DNA from: Bacteroidota bacterium | GTDB taxonomy: Bacteria > Bacteroidota > Bacteroidia > Bacteroidales > Prolixibacteraceae | Length of the DNA: 64,000 nt | Direction of reading: 5' to 3' | NCBI GenBank assembly: GCA_024278975.1 | Contig: JAJRSD010000072.1 | Location: forward strand, 90,073-154,072 | In this document: positions 1 through 9,318 of the stretch, piece by piece | How positions within the stretch are numbered: position 1 is the first letter of the stretch | Layout: each line of letters starts with the position of its first letter | The notes under the pieces: generated by a model | The model's database searches: none | Told to the model about the DNA's origin: nothing | Seen by the model: only the letters and a program-made list of their open reading frames with translations | Translations under genes and position numbers: made by a program

Positions 1-1
1 A

Positions 2-175
2 GAAATAGGTCATCGTGCATGCTCGGTTTGTTTAATCAGCCACATTGCAATGAAAGTTCCGGGTATATTAAACTGGAATCCTAAAACAGAAAAGTTCTCG
101 GATAACGATTTGGCAAACTCGATGTTAAGCCGTCCACAACGTTATCCGTATGGAACAAGTTATGTGAAACGATAA
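2..175 (+). CDS. Gfo/Idh/MocA-family oxidoreductase, C-terminal fragment
   Basis: Only the last 57 codons lie in the window; the gene starts upstream. The translated tail contains GHRACSVCLISHIAM, then KVPGILNWNPKTEKF, then the closing NSMLSRPQRYPYG. This order (a GHR-x4-C-x2-SHIA block, then LxWxPxxExF, then LLSRPxRxPY) is what the C-terminus of Gfo/Idh/MocA NAD(P)-dependent sugar dehydrogenases from Bacteroidota looks like. The Rossmann domain and active site are outside the window, so substrate cannot be judged. A hairpin terminator follows directly. Family assignment is inference from the tail only. Confidence 0.7.
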   Translation, partial: EIGHRACSVCLISHIAMKVPGILNWNPKTEKFSDNDLANSMLSRPQRYPYGTSYVKR

Positions 176-180
176 TTTAA

Positions 181-219
181 AAAGTACAGGTTTCAGTATT
201 GATTACTGTGCTTTTTTTG
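181..219 (+). terminator. Rho-independent terminator after the oxidoreductase
   Basis: A 9-bp stem (AAAGTACAG at 181-189 with CTGTGCTTT at 206-214, one G-U pair) is followed by a run of T, six bases after the oxidoreductase stop codon. Confidence 0.7.
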
Positions 220-244
220 CAAAAAGAATAGGGTTGTTAAAAAA

Positions 245-490
245 TGTGAAATCTTGCAAAAAAAGTATCATATTTTGCAATTTCAGGTCAATATTCAAAA
301 GATATAATTACATATTTTTACAGAATTAAAACTATAATTAAAAAAAGGAGAAATGCTGGCACATTTCCCCTTGGCAATTTTATTTAATCAATGCAATTAA
401 TTAAACATATCAAAACTATGAAAAAAAACATGATTTCGGTTAAAAAATAAATTTTTCAGAGAATTTTATCAATATGTGAAATATTGTAAA
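245..490. promoter_or_regulatory. Repeated 16-bp motif upstream of susC, candidate operator
   Basis: TGTGAAATCTTGCAAA (245-260) and TGTGAAATATTGTAAA (475-490) match at 14 of 16 bases. A third copy, TGAAATTGCAAAATA, lies on the minus strand at 271-285 and faces the first. Directly repeated plus inverted copies before a polysaccharide-utilisation gene suggest a regulator binding site; the regulator is not identified. Confidence 0.35.
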
Positions 491-545
491 GATTTTTAAA
501 TAGTACAAATTATTTCTAATCATTTAATCTATTAAATTCAAATTT

Positions 546-3500
546 ATGCAAAAACTACTATTGCTATTAATGGTGTTTATTGTAACTATCAGTAGTACAA
601 TGGCACAAAAAGCTGTTACAGGTAATGTAACAGCTGACGATGGTTCGCCGCTTCCCGGTGTTACTGTCGTTGTAAAGGGAACCACTACTGGTACAGTTAC
701 CGACGTAGATGGAGTTTACTCTCTCTCGATACCGGATGGTGCAAAAACACTTCAGTTTTCGTTTATCGGAATGAAAACAAATGAAGTAGAAATTGGCGAT
801 CAATCTACAATCAGCGTAACAATGGAACCCGATGTGATTGGACTTGAGGAAGTTATCGCAATTGGTTACGGTACAGTTAAAAAGAAAGATTTAACGGGTG
901 CTGTTACTCAAATTAATGCTGAAAAGTTGGAGACAGAATCAACTGCAAACATGACCGATGTTTTAAGGGGTAGTGTTGCAGGCTTAAATGTAAACTTTAG
1001 TAACAGCGCAAAAGGGTTAAGTAGTGCGAGCGACATGTTGATCAGGGGTGAAACTTCTGTAAGAACAAGTGCAAGTGCTCAAAGTTCAGCAAATGCTCCT
1101 TTAATTGTTTTGGATGGAATGATCTATTACGGCGACCTTTCTGATATTAACAGCAACGATATTCAGGCATTCGATATTTTAAAAGATGCCTCTTCGGCAG
1201 CTATTTATGGTTCGAGAGCTGCGAATGGTGTTATTATTATTACTACCAAAAAGGGTAAAAGAGGAAAACCAATGATTAACCTAAGTGCCAGTGTTGGTGC
1301 AGCAACTATTGCACATACCGCACTCGACTGGATGACTGGCCCTCAGTTTATCGATTGGAGAATTGCAGGTTTTGAGGCTAACGAGAGACATCAGGTAAAA
1401 AAACCTGGTTATTATGATAGTTTTGAGAACTCAGGAGTTGATCTTGATACGTGGAAAAACTACGATGGCTCGGGTGCTGCAAGCGATTTAGATCAAATTT
1501 GGTTACAACGGCTTGGTTTTTCTCCATTAGAAATTACCAATTATGAAAATGGGTATAGCGAAGATTGGAAAGACATTATGTACTAAACAGGTTTAAGACA
1601 AGATTATAGTTTTAGTTTAAGCGGTGCGTCAGACGAAGTTCAATACTATTGGTCGTTAGGCTACACAAACAATGAAGGTATTCGATATAATGAAGGGTTT
1701 GAGTCAATACGTTCCAGAATTAACCTGGAGATGAAAGTGACTGATTGGTTAAAAATGGGAACCAATACACAATTTGCAGTTCGCGACCAAAGCCAAGTTG
1801 TTTCGAGTGATAATTTTGGTTCGGTAACTCCTTATTCTCAAATGTACGAACCTCTTCCTGATGGAAGCGGTTGGTCAGATATTTTGGAATATGCACCAAG
1901 TGGAAATATTTCAGCATCTCGTAATCCATGGTTAAATCTGGAGTATCAAGATCAATCGAGTATTTATAATACATTAAATAGTAAAATTTATGCAACTATA
2001 ACATTGCCTTATGGTTTCTCTTTTACTTCTGAATACATAACCCGTTTTGAATGGGAGAGATGGTACAGAAGCGATTCTTCAGAACATCCTGACTGGGGGA
2101 AACAAGGAGGTATTGCACGCAGAAGAAATACAACTCGTTTCGGATGGCAATTAAATAATATTGTAAAATGGAATAAAACTTATGGCGAGCACTCGTTTGA
2201 TTTTACATTCCTGCAAAATGCTGAGAAAAATCAGTACTGGAGAGATTATATGGTTAGAAAACAATTTCAACCAAACGATGTATTAGGTTACCACAGAATG
2301 CAGGCAGCTACAGAAGATGTTGAAATTTCGAGTAACGATACTTACAGCACGGCTGATGCTTTGATGGCACGTTTAAATTATATTTTCAAAGGGAAATATG
2401 CATTAACAGGTTCCTGGCGTCGAGATGGATACTCTGCATTTGGTCAGTCTAATCCAAGAGCCAATTTCGGTTCTGCTGCTTTTGCATGGACAATGAGTGA
2501 AGAAGATTTCTTCGATGTAAGCTGGGTTGATATGTTAAAATTAAGACTCTCTTATGGTGACAATGGTAACCGTGGAGTTGGAACTTACGATGCAATGTCG
2601 CAACTGGCAACCGGCAAATATGTTTTACAAACTGATGGAACAGCACACTATGTATCCCAACTTTATTCAAGCAGGATGGCAAATTCTGAATTAAAATGGG
2701 AAAGAACGACTGCATATAATCTTGGAATTGACTTCTCAACATTTAACGGAAGATTAAGAGGAAATATTGAAGGTTATTTAATGCAAACAACCGATCTTCT
2801 TATTCCACGTAAACTTCCCGAAATTACTGGTTATTCGAGTGTGTATTCTAATCTTGGACAAATTAACAACCGTGGTTTTGAGGTTTCTTTAACTTCAATA
2901 AACATGCAAAAGAACGATTTTGAATGGACTACTGATTTATCGTTGGCGTTTAATCGTAACGAAATTATTAGCCTCTATGGAGATTTAGATGAAGAAGGCA
3001 ACGAATTGGACGATGTTACAAACCGCTGGTTTATTGGTCATGCGTTAGATGAGATATGGAACTATCAAACAGATGGAATCTGGCAAGTTGAAGAAGCTGA
3101 AGAAGCAGCAAAATATTCGCGTTCTCCCGGTGATTATAAAATTATTGATACTGATGGTGATGGATATTACACCAACGACGATAAAGTATTTCAGGGTTAT
3201 TCGAAACCACCATGGCGTATTAATTTACGTAACGATTTTAAATACAAAAATTTTGAAGCCGGAATTAAAATGTATGCACATTTAGGCTTTAAAACTGCTA
3301 ATAACCATTTACGTAATAACGACGTATTTTACGACAGAGGTTCTTCATTTAATGTTCCTTATTGGACACCTGAAAACCCAAGTAATACGTGGGCATCAGT
3401 AGAAAGTTATGAATCAGGTTTTACCGTTTATGAAGACAACTCTTTTTTAAGAATTGATAACTTGTCGGTATCATACAACTTCCCTACAGAACTACTTCAA

Positions 3501-3647
3501 AGAGTTCAAATTGAAAGATGTAAACTTTCGTTTATTGCATCAAACCCGTATGTATTTACAAGCTGGTCGTGGATGGATCCAGAGAGGGGTTCTACGTGGG
3601 GATATACTCCATCTACTTATTCTCTTAAACTGAACCTAACACTATAA
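546..3647 (+). pseudogene. susC: SusC-like TonB-dependent outer-membrane receptor, interrupted by an in-frame stop
   Basis: SusC-family porin that imports glycan oligomers with a SusD partner, powered by TonB. Seen: signal peptide (residues 1-20), carboxypeptidase-regulatory-like domain (about 22-95), plug domain beginning near EEVIAIGYGTVKKKDLTG, and a long beta-barrel ending in SLKLNLTL. The frame is broken by TAA at 1584-1586, after residue 346. The same frame then continues without another stop to 3647, reading TGLRQDYSFSLSG, the conserved segment that follows WKDIMF-Q in SusC proteins. CAA (Gln) to TAA is therefore the simplest lesion; restored length is 1033 residues, normal for the family. 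susD follows after 9 bp. Either a recent nonsense mutation or a sequencing error; without readthrough the receptor is non-functional. Confidence 0.88.
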
Positions 3648-3656
3648 AAATTTAAA

Positions 3657-5552
3657 ATGATGAAAAAGTATAAAATAATTTCAATAGTTACACTGGTAAT
3701 GGTTTTAATGTGGACAAGTTGTTCAGAAGACTTCCTGACTCCAAAACCATTATCGTTTTACGCACCCGAAAATACCTTTATTGACGAGGAGGGATTAAAC
3801 GCCGCTTTGGTTGCCTGTTTACGTAATGCGCGCCACGAGTTTTATGGCGATGGTAATCCAATGATTACCGAAACCATTTTCTCCGATATGGCAGTTGAAG
3901 GTACAACCGATAAAACCGGTCCGGCAATGGATTTACCGGCGCAAATTTTACCCGATGCAAATCTTAACAGTACAAATGCTAACAGAATTGGTTGGTACTG
4001 GAAAGAGGGATATTATCGTATTAAATATGCCAACACAGTAGTTTCAAGAATTGATGTGGCAGACTGGAAAAGTGATGAAGATAGAAATAATATTTTGGGA
4101 AAAGCCTATTTCCACCGTGCCAGAGTTTACTACCGTCTTACTCAGCAGTTTGGAGATGTTCCTCTTTTGTTAGAAGAAGTTACTTCGCCAAAATTAGATT
4201 TCTATACATGCACACGCAAGAGTATTTTGCAGAAATGTAAAAAGGATATGGAATTTGCTGCAAAGTGGGTAAAGGCTGAATCAGAGGGTGTTCCGGTTGG
4301 AGACATTAACAAAGCAGCGTGTAACCATTTGCTAACAAAAATAAATCTTGCATTACTTGAATATGACGATGCAATTGCTTCTGCAAATGCGGTAATTAAT
4401 GATGGCTACCATCATTTAATGACTGACCGTTTTGGAATCGATGCCACAGACGATACTAAAAATATAACTTGGGATTTGCATCAGGTTAAAAACAAAGCAT
4501 TAGCTGAAAATCGTGAGAGAATCTATCTTTTTACTTCAAGAGAAGAATTAACAGAAGATGGCGCAAGCAAGAGAATTAGTATCATGCGCCAGGTAGTTCC
4601 ATTTTGGGGCAGTAGTAGTAAAAACAAAACTCCATCAGGTCAGGGAGGTGTTTCCGACAAACCTCTTGGAAGTAAAGTTGGTGGATATCCGGTCGAAATC
4701 GATCAGGTTACCAAGTATGGGCGTGGAATTGGTCGGTGCCGTTCAGTCCCTTACCATCACACAAAAATTTGGACAGATCCGAATGATTACCGCCATGCTC
4801 CGGGAAACTGGATGAATATGACTGATTTGGTTTATAACCATCCTGTATTAAAAGCTACAGGTGACGAATGGTACGGAAAACCTATGCGTTTATATGACGA
4901 AAATGGTGGCATTTTATGTACCGATACTATCCGCTCTTGGTACGGGTGGCCACAATATAAAACTTATGTAGCCGATCCAACCGACTTAACTCCAGATGGA
5001 GGAAATGGCGACTGGTATTGTTATCGAGTTGCTGAAACTTATTTGTTAAGAGCCGAAGCATATTTTTGGAAGGGACAAGCACAAAAAGCGGCTGACGATG
5101 TAAATGCTATTCGTGCCCGTGCAAACGCAGGTCCAATGGCAGCAGGCGATATTAATTTAGGTACTATTTTAGATGAGCGTGCCCGTGAATTGTATTACGA
5201 AGAGCCAAGAAAAACTGAAATTACTCGTATGGCTTTTATGTTAGCAGAAAGTGGAAAAACCGCATACAATGGTAAAACATACAGTTTGGATAATTTCTCT
5301 GACAATAATTTCTGGTACGACAGAGTTATGGAGAAGAATGAATTTTACCGCGATAATGTTGTAGCTCCTCACTATACATACAGAGCAGCTTCTTGGATTG
5401 CACTTTGGCCAATTCCTGCCTCAGCTATTAATGCAAATACTTTGGGAGTAATTAATCAAAACCAAGGTTATCCGGGTTCCGAAGTTTACAGAGAACCTGT
5501 TTACTGGCAAGATGGAGAAGGAGAAGGTATAATTGTAGATCCTAATGAATAG
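3657..5552 (+). CDS. susD: SusD/RagB-family glycan-binding outer-membrane lipoprotein
   Basis: Surface lipoprotein that captures glycan and caps the SusC barrel. The N-terminus has a lipoprotein signal with lipobox W-T-S-C (Cys22 counting from the first of two Met codons). The following SEDFLTPKP and the TPR-rich helical region, for example the long-helix segment ILGKAYFHRARVYYRLTQQFGD, are typical of SusD N-terminal domains; VAETYLLRAEAYFWKGQ and DERARELYYEEPRKTE near the C-terminus are also characteristic. At 631 residues it is within the family range. It lies 9 bp after susC, so the two are cotranscribed. If susC is truly broken, SusD would lack its partner unless another SusC substitutes. 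Substrate cannot be read from this pair, as no glycoside hydrolase is adjacent. Confidence 0.93.
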   Translation: MMKKYKIISIVTLVMVLMWTSCSEDFLTPKPLSFYAPENTFIDEEGLNAALVACLRNARHEFYGDGNPMITETIFSDMAVEGTTDKTGPAMDLPAQILPDANLNSTNANRIGWYWKEGYYRIKYANTVVSRIDVADWKSDEDRNNILGKAYFHRARVYYRLTQQFGDVPLLLEEVTSPKLDFYTCTRKSILQKCKKDMEFAAKWVKAESEGVPVGDINKAACNHLLTKINLALLEYDDAIASANAVINDGYHHLMTDRFGIDATDDTKNITWDLHQVKNKALAENRERIYLFTSREELTEDGASKRISIMRQVVPFWGSSSKNKTPSGQGGVSDKPLGSKVGGYPVEIDQVTKYGRGIGRCRSVPYHHTKIWTDPNDYRHAPGNWMNMTDLVYNHPVLKATGDEWYGKPMRLYDENGGILCTDTIRSWYGWPQYKTYVADPTDLTPDGGNGDWYCYRVAETYLLRAEAYFWKGQAQKAADDVNAIRARANAGPMAAGDINLGTILDERARELYYEEPRKTEITRMAFMLAESGKTAYNGKTYSLDNFSDNNFWYDRVMEKNEFYRDNVVAPHYTYRAASWIALWPIPASAINANTLGVINQNQGYPGSEVYREPVYWQDGEGEGIIVDPNE

Positions 5553-5611
5553 TTTTTTTTCATAAATAGATTACATTTTAAAAATGTATTAGTTTAGTTA
5601 GTTAATTACTT

Positions 5612-5650
5612 AAAGCGCCGTTCGTCAAATGACGGATGGCGCTTTTTATA
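5612..5650 (+). terminator. Terminator 1 after susD
   Basis: AAAGCGCC (5612-5619) pairs with GGCGCTTT (5638-5645), with extra inner pairing of CGTC/GACG, and is followed by T residues. Confidence 0.8.
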
Positions 5651-5655
5651 AAATG

Positions 5656-5680
5656 AGGTGCTATAAAGCACCTTTTTTAT
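5656..5680 (+). terminator. Terminator 2 after susD
   Basis: Perfect 7-bp stem AGGTGCT (5656-5662) with AGCACCT (5667-5673), loop ATAA, then seven T. The tandem terminators rule out the longer upstream start for the next regulator gene. Confidence 0.8.
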
Positions 5681-5742
5681 TTTTGTCCATTATCATTTTT
5701 TTGTATAATTTCAGCGTCATACATTTGCAGATAAATTTTCAG

Positions 5743-6318
5743 ATGAAGCATATCAATAAAATAGGTAAAAAAATAAAAGTGTTTCGTGAGTTCAGGCAAA
5801 TCTCTGTTGACGACCTTGCATTGAGCGCTAATTTAGATGTTGATCTTTTGGAACATATCGAGAATAAAGGTAACGTTCCTTCGCTCGGACATCTAATGAA
5901 AATATCGAGAGCACTGGGAGTTCGCCTGGGAACTTTTCTTGACGATCAGGAACAGATTGGTCCTGTGGTTATAAAATCAACCGACAAAAAAGCGAGCATG
6001 AGTTTCTCCACAAAAGATGAGAGAAACAAAGAACACCTTAACTTTTTTTCGTTGGCGGCAAACAAATCAGGTCGCCACATGGAGCCATTTATTATTGAAA
6101 TAGAACCTCAAAAAGAGCCGGATTATAAATTATCGACACACGAAGGCGAGGAGTTTATTTTTGTATTAGATGGAGAAATAGAGATAAATTATGGTAAAGA
6201 TATTTATCTGCTAAATCAGGGAGACAGTATTTATCTCGATTCTATTGTAGCTCATAATATTCATGCTGCCGGAAATAAAGCAGCAAAAATATTGGGTGTT
6301 GTTTATACTCCCGTTTAA
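5743..6318 (+). CDS. XRE-family helix-turn-helix regulator with C-terminal cupin domain
   Basis: 191-residue cytoplasmic regulator. The N-terminal 65 residues form a Cro/C1-type HTH (KIGKKIKVFREFRQISVDDLA through LMKISRALGV). The C-terminal part is a cupin barrel (STHEGEEFIFVLDGEIEI through GDSIYLDSIVAHNIHA), which probably binds a small effector or metal. The ATG at 5743 was chosen because an upstream in-frame start would overlap two terminators and encode a hydrophobic stretch unrelated to HTH proteins. It precedes the acyl-CoA ligase by 69 bp on the same strand. This regulator-ligase pairing recurs in Bacteroidota, so it probably controls that gene in response to a fatty-acid-like ligand (inference). 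Confidence 0.88.
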   Translation: MKHINKIGKKIKVFREFRQISVDDLALSANLDVDLLEHIENKGNVPSLGHLMKISRALGVRLGTFLDDQEQIGPVVIKSTDKKASMSFSTKDERNKEHLNFFSLAANKSGRHMEPFIIEIEPQKEPDYKLSTHEGEEFIFVLDGEIEINYGKDIYLLNQGDSIYLDSIVAHNIHAAGNKAAKILGVVYTPV

Positions 6319-6387
6319 TTTTTATGGGAGAATAGTTTTGATTTACTTCGGACTTTGGATTTCGAACCTTTAACAAATATTCTTTAA

Positions 6388-8040
6388 ATGCAACTATTAA
6401 ATTATACTTTAGGTGATATTTTAGAGAAGTGGGCTTTCGAAACGCCTGTCTCTGAGTTTATTGTTTATCCCGATCGCAACCTGCAATTTACCTACAAACA
6501 ATTTAACGAGCGGGTTGACCAACTCGCCAAAGGACTAATTTATATTGGTATTCAACCCAAAGATAAGGTTGGAGTTTGGGCAAACAATATTCCCGACTGG
6601 ACAACACTAATGTTTGCAACTGCCAAAATTGGAGCAATTCTGGTAACCATAAATACAAATTACAAGTTAGTCGAATTGGAATATTTGCTGAAAAATTCAG
6701 ATATAAATACCCTTTTTATGGTCGATGGTTATCGCGACAGCGACTATGTAAAAATGGTAACGGAACTGGTTCCCGAGCTAAAAAGCCATGCTCGCGGAAC
6801 ATTAAAAAGCAAGAGATTTCCGAAACTGAAAAATGTTGCAGTTATCGGGCAGCAAAAACATCGTGGAATGTACAGCACTGCCGAGCTGATATTACTTGGC
6901 AGCCACATCGACGATATTGAACTTGAAAGCGCAAAAATATCGTTAAGTTGCCACGATGTTACAATGATGATTTACACATCGGGAACAACAGGATTCCCAA
7001 AAGGAGTAATGCTTTCGCACCATAATATTCTGAATAATGGCTACTCGGTTGGCGAGTGTATGAAATATTCGGCAAATGAACGGTTGTTGGTTTGTGTTCC
7101 ATTATTTCACAGTTTTGGAAATGTGCTGGGTATTTGCGCAATTGTAACACACGGTGCAACTTTAGTTTTTACCGAAGACTATGAGCCATTAATGGTTTTT
7201 GCTGCAATTCAAAAAGAAAAATGTACCGCAATTTATGGTGTGCCAACAATGTTTATCGATGAACTGAATCATCCGATGTTCGATATGTTCGACTTAAATT
7301 CGCTACGTACCGGAATTATGGCAGGTGATGTTTGTCCCATAGAAACTGTAAAAAGTGTGATGACAAAAATGCACGTAAAAGATTTAATTATTGTTTACGG
7401 ATTAACCGAAACTTCGCCGGGAATGACCGCCACCCGGGCGCATAATTCTGCTGAAACTCGCGCAACAACAGTAGGTTTCGAATTGCCAAATATTGAAGTT
7501 AAAATTGTAAATACCAAAAACGGCGAATTGTGTGGAGTTGAAGAACAGGGAGAAATTTGTTGCCGCGGATATAATATTATGAAAGGATATTATAATGATC
7601 CTAAAGCAACTCAGAATGTAATCGATAGCGAAGGTTGGCTGCATTCGGGCGATTTGGCAGTAAAATCGGAGGATGGTTTTTACAGGATTACCGGGCGAAT
7701 TACAGATGTTATTATTCGTGGTGGCGAGAATATTTACCCGCGCGAAATTGACAATTATCTTTATCAGATACCACAAATAGAAGCGGTTGAAGTTGTTGCT
7801 GTTCCAAGTAAAAAGTATGGCGAATTGGTTGCTGCATTCATTAAAATAAAGGTTGGAGAAAAACTTTCGGAAGAGGAGATTATTGATTTTTGCAGAGGAA
7901 AAATTGCACACTTTAAAATTCCAAAATATGTCTTTTTTGTGGATGAATTTCCGACAACCGCCAGCGGTAAAATTCAAAAATATAAGTTGAGCAAACTGGC
8001 TATTGAATTGTGCGAAGAGAGAGGGATTAAATTAATTTGA
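6388..8040 (+). CDS. AMP-dependent acyl-CoA synthetase/ligase (fatty-acyl-CoA synthetase type)
   Basis: Activates a carboxylic acid to acyl-AMP and then acyl-CoA. Adenylation motifs are all present: P-loop IYTSGTTGFPKG (about residues 195-206), YGLTETSPG (about 337), GWLHSGDLA with the ribose-binding Asp (about 417-425), the hinge GRITDVIIRGGENIYP, and the C-terminal catalytic Lys in TASGKIQKYK. Length 550 fits medium/long-chain acyl-CoA synthetases. No membrane segment is seen, so it is cytoplasmic or peripheral. It is probably coregulated with the XRE-cupin gene upstream. The exact acyl substrate cannot be deduced. It converges on galE, whose stop lies 18 bp away. Confidence 0.93.
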   Translation: MQLLNYTLGDILEKWAFETPVSEFIVYPDRNLQFTYKQFNERVDQLAKGLIYIGIQPKDKVGVWANNIPDWTTLMFATAKIGAILVTINTNYKLVELEYLLKNSDINTLFMVDGYRDSDYVKMVTELVPELKSHARGTLKSKRFPKLKNVAVIGQQKHRGMYSTAELILLGSHIDDIELESAKISLSCHDVTMMIYTSGTTGFPKGVMLSHHNILNNGYSVGECMKYSANERLLVCVPLFHSFGNVLGICAIVTHGATLVFTEDYEPLMVFAAIQKEKCTAIYGVPTMFIDELNHPMFDMFDLNSLRTGIMAGDVCPIETVKSVMTKMHVKDLIIVYGLTETSPGMTATRAHNSAETRATTVGFELPNIEVKIVNTKNGELCGVEEQGEICCRGYNIMKGYYNDPKATQNVIDSEGWLHSGDLAVKSEDGFYRITGRITDVIIRGGENIYPREIDNYLYQIPQIEAVEVVAVPSKKYGELVAAFIKIKVGEKLSEEEIIDFCRGKIAHFKIPKYVFFVDEFPTTASGKIQKYKLSKLAIELCEERGIKLI

Positions 8041-8058
8041 GAATTAGTTACCTGAGTT

Positions 8059-9084
8059 TTATATTCCCCTAACATATTTCTCCCAGTTCCACGATGTTAG
8101 CAAAGTCTCTTCAAGCCCTTTTTCTGCTTTCCAGCCAAGTTCTTCGTTTGCATAAGTTGTGTCGGCCCAAATTTTTTCAATGTCTCCGGCGCGGCGGTCA
8201 ACAATTTTATAGTTTAGTTTTACTCCGGTAGCTTTTTCGAAACCCAAAATCATTTCTAAAACCGAGTACCCAAATCCGGTTCCCAGATTAAATACTTCGT
8301 AATTGGTTTTATTCTTTCCCGATAGTAATCTGTTAATTGCCACAACGTGCGCTTTTGCCAAATCAACAACATTTATGTAATCGCGAATTGCCGAGCCGTC
8401 GGGAGTGTTGTAATTGTCTCCAAAAACTTTTAGCTCGTCGCGCAAACCTGCTGCAGTTTGAGTTATAAACGGCACCAGATTATTTGGAATTCCCAATGGC
8501 AATTCACCAATTAGTGCCGATGGATGTGCCCCAACCGGATTGAAATATCGTAAAGCGATGGCATTTAATTTTGGATTTGCAGCAACGGTATCGTTCAAAA
8601 TATCTTCGTTTACACGCTTGGTATTTCCGTATGGCGACTCAGCATCTTTTCGTGGCGTTTGTTCTGTAACCGGCAAAACATCGGGCTGCCCATAAACTGT
8701 ACACGACGACGAAAAAACAATATTTGCAACGTCGTACTTAATCTGGCACTCCAAAATATTCATCATCGAAACCAAATTATTTCGATAATATAAAATAGGT
8801 TTCTCCACCGATTCTCCAACAGCTTTCGATGCAGCAAAATGAATTATCGCATCTATTCCACCATTCCTTTTGAAAAAATCATCAGTTTTATCTTTATCAG
8901 CCAAATCGAAATTTTCGAAAGCCGGCTTAGTTCCCGTAATTTTTTCAATATTATCTAAAACTTCAATTTTAGAATTCGATAAATTATCAACAATTATTAC
9001 ATCGAACCCCGACTCTTGCAACTCAACAACTGTATGAGAACCAATGTATCCGGTTCCTCCGGTAACCAAAATTTTATTTGCCAT
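8059..9084 (-). CDS. galE: UDP-glucose 4-epimerase
   Basis: Interconverts UDP-glucose and UDP-galactose for galactose use and surface polysaccharide synthesis; cytoplasmic, NAD+-dependent. The extended SDR fold is clear: NAD motif GGTGYIG at residues 9-15, the IHFAASKAVGES segment (81-92), SSSCTVYG before the active site and the catalytic pair Tyr152/Lys156 in SPYGNTK. The C-terminal RRAGDIEKIWADTTYANEELGW block is typical of GalE. At 341 residues it matches the family. It is a single gene with its own upstream region; no other galactose gene is nearby. Confidence 0.96.
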   Translation of the reverse strand: MANKILVTGGTGYIGSHTVVELQESGFDVIIVDNLSNSKIEVLDNIEKITGTKPAFENFDLADKDKTDDFFKRNGGIDAIIHFAASKAVGESVEKPILYYRNNLVSMMNILECQIKYDVANIVFSSSCTVYGQPDVLPVTEQTPRKDAESPYGNTKRVNEDILNDTVAANPKLNAIALRYFNPVGAHPSALIGELPLGIPNNLVPFITQTAAGLRDELKVFGDNYNTPDGSAIRDYINVVDLAKAHVVAINRLLSGKNKTNYEVFNLGTGFGYSVLEMILGFEKATGVKLNYKIVDRRAGDIEKIWADTTYANEELGWKAEKGLEETLLTSWNWEKYVRGI

Positions 9085-9261
9085 GTTTTTTTTTTGAATA
9101 GGTAAAAGTAAAAAAATAAATGTAGTTGCTTATGCTAAAAATTATCTGTAAACATCAAAATTCAAAAACTTAATCTTTGATTCTAATACATTTCGAAAAG
9201 ATGTCTTAAATTTACAACGTTAATAACATTTTGGATTTGTTTAAGTGTTGTTATTTTTATT

Positions 9262-9296
9262 TTACTCCCCTCCTTTGGAGGGGCGGGGGGAGGCAT
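9262..9296. repeat. G/C-rich palindromic repeat upstream of the HU-SPOR gene
   Basis: A stem CCCCTCC-TTT-GGAGGGG followed by CGGGGGGAGG stands out in an AT-rich intergenic stretch. Sequences of this form recur in intergenic regions of Bacteroidota (established from general knowledge; other copies were not seen in this window). Confidence 0.45.
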
Positions 9297-9318
9297 ATAC
9301 ATTCAAAATTATTGAAAA

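Larger units (their letters stand above)
176..545. other. Intergenic leader region of susC (370 bp)
   Basis: No gene is visible. It holds the oxidoreductase terminator, three copies of a TGAAAT-TTGnAAA-like motif (245-260, 271-285 inverted, 475-490) and an imperfect 11-bp hairpin at 345-371 (AAGGAGAAATG pairing with CATTTCCCCTT). A ten-codon ATG reading frame at 418-450 is out of frame with susC and cannot be supported as a gene. Confidence 0.6.

Noticed and set aside
418..450. Ten-codon ATG frame upstream of susC as a leader peptide
   Set aside because: It is A-rich, out of frame with susC, has no regulatory codon bias and could arise by chance.
1584..1586. Stop-codon recoding in susC
   Set aside because: TAA is not a known recoded stop in Bacteroidota and no SECIS or readthrough context is seen.
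5629..5742. Longer start for the XRE-cupin regulator
   Set aside because: The extra residues overlap two tandem terminators and form a hydrophobic stretch foreign to the family; the ATG at 5743 begins the HTH domain.
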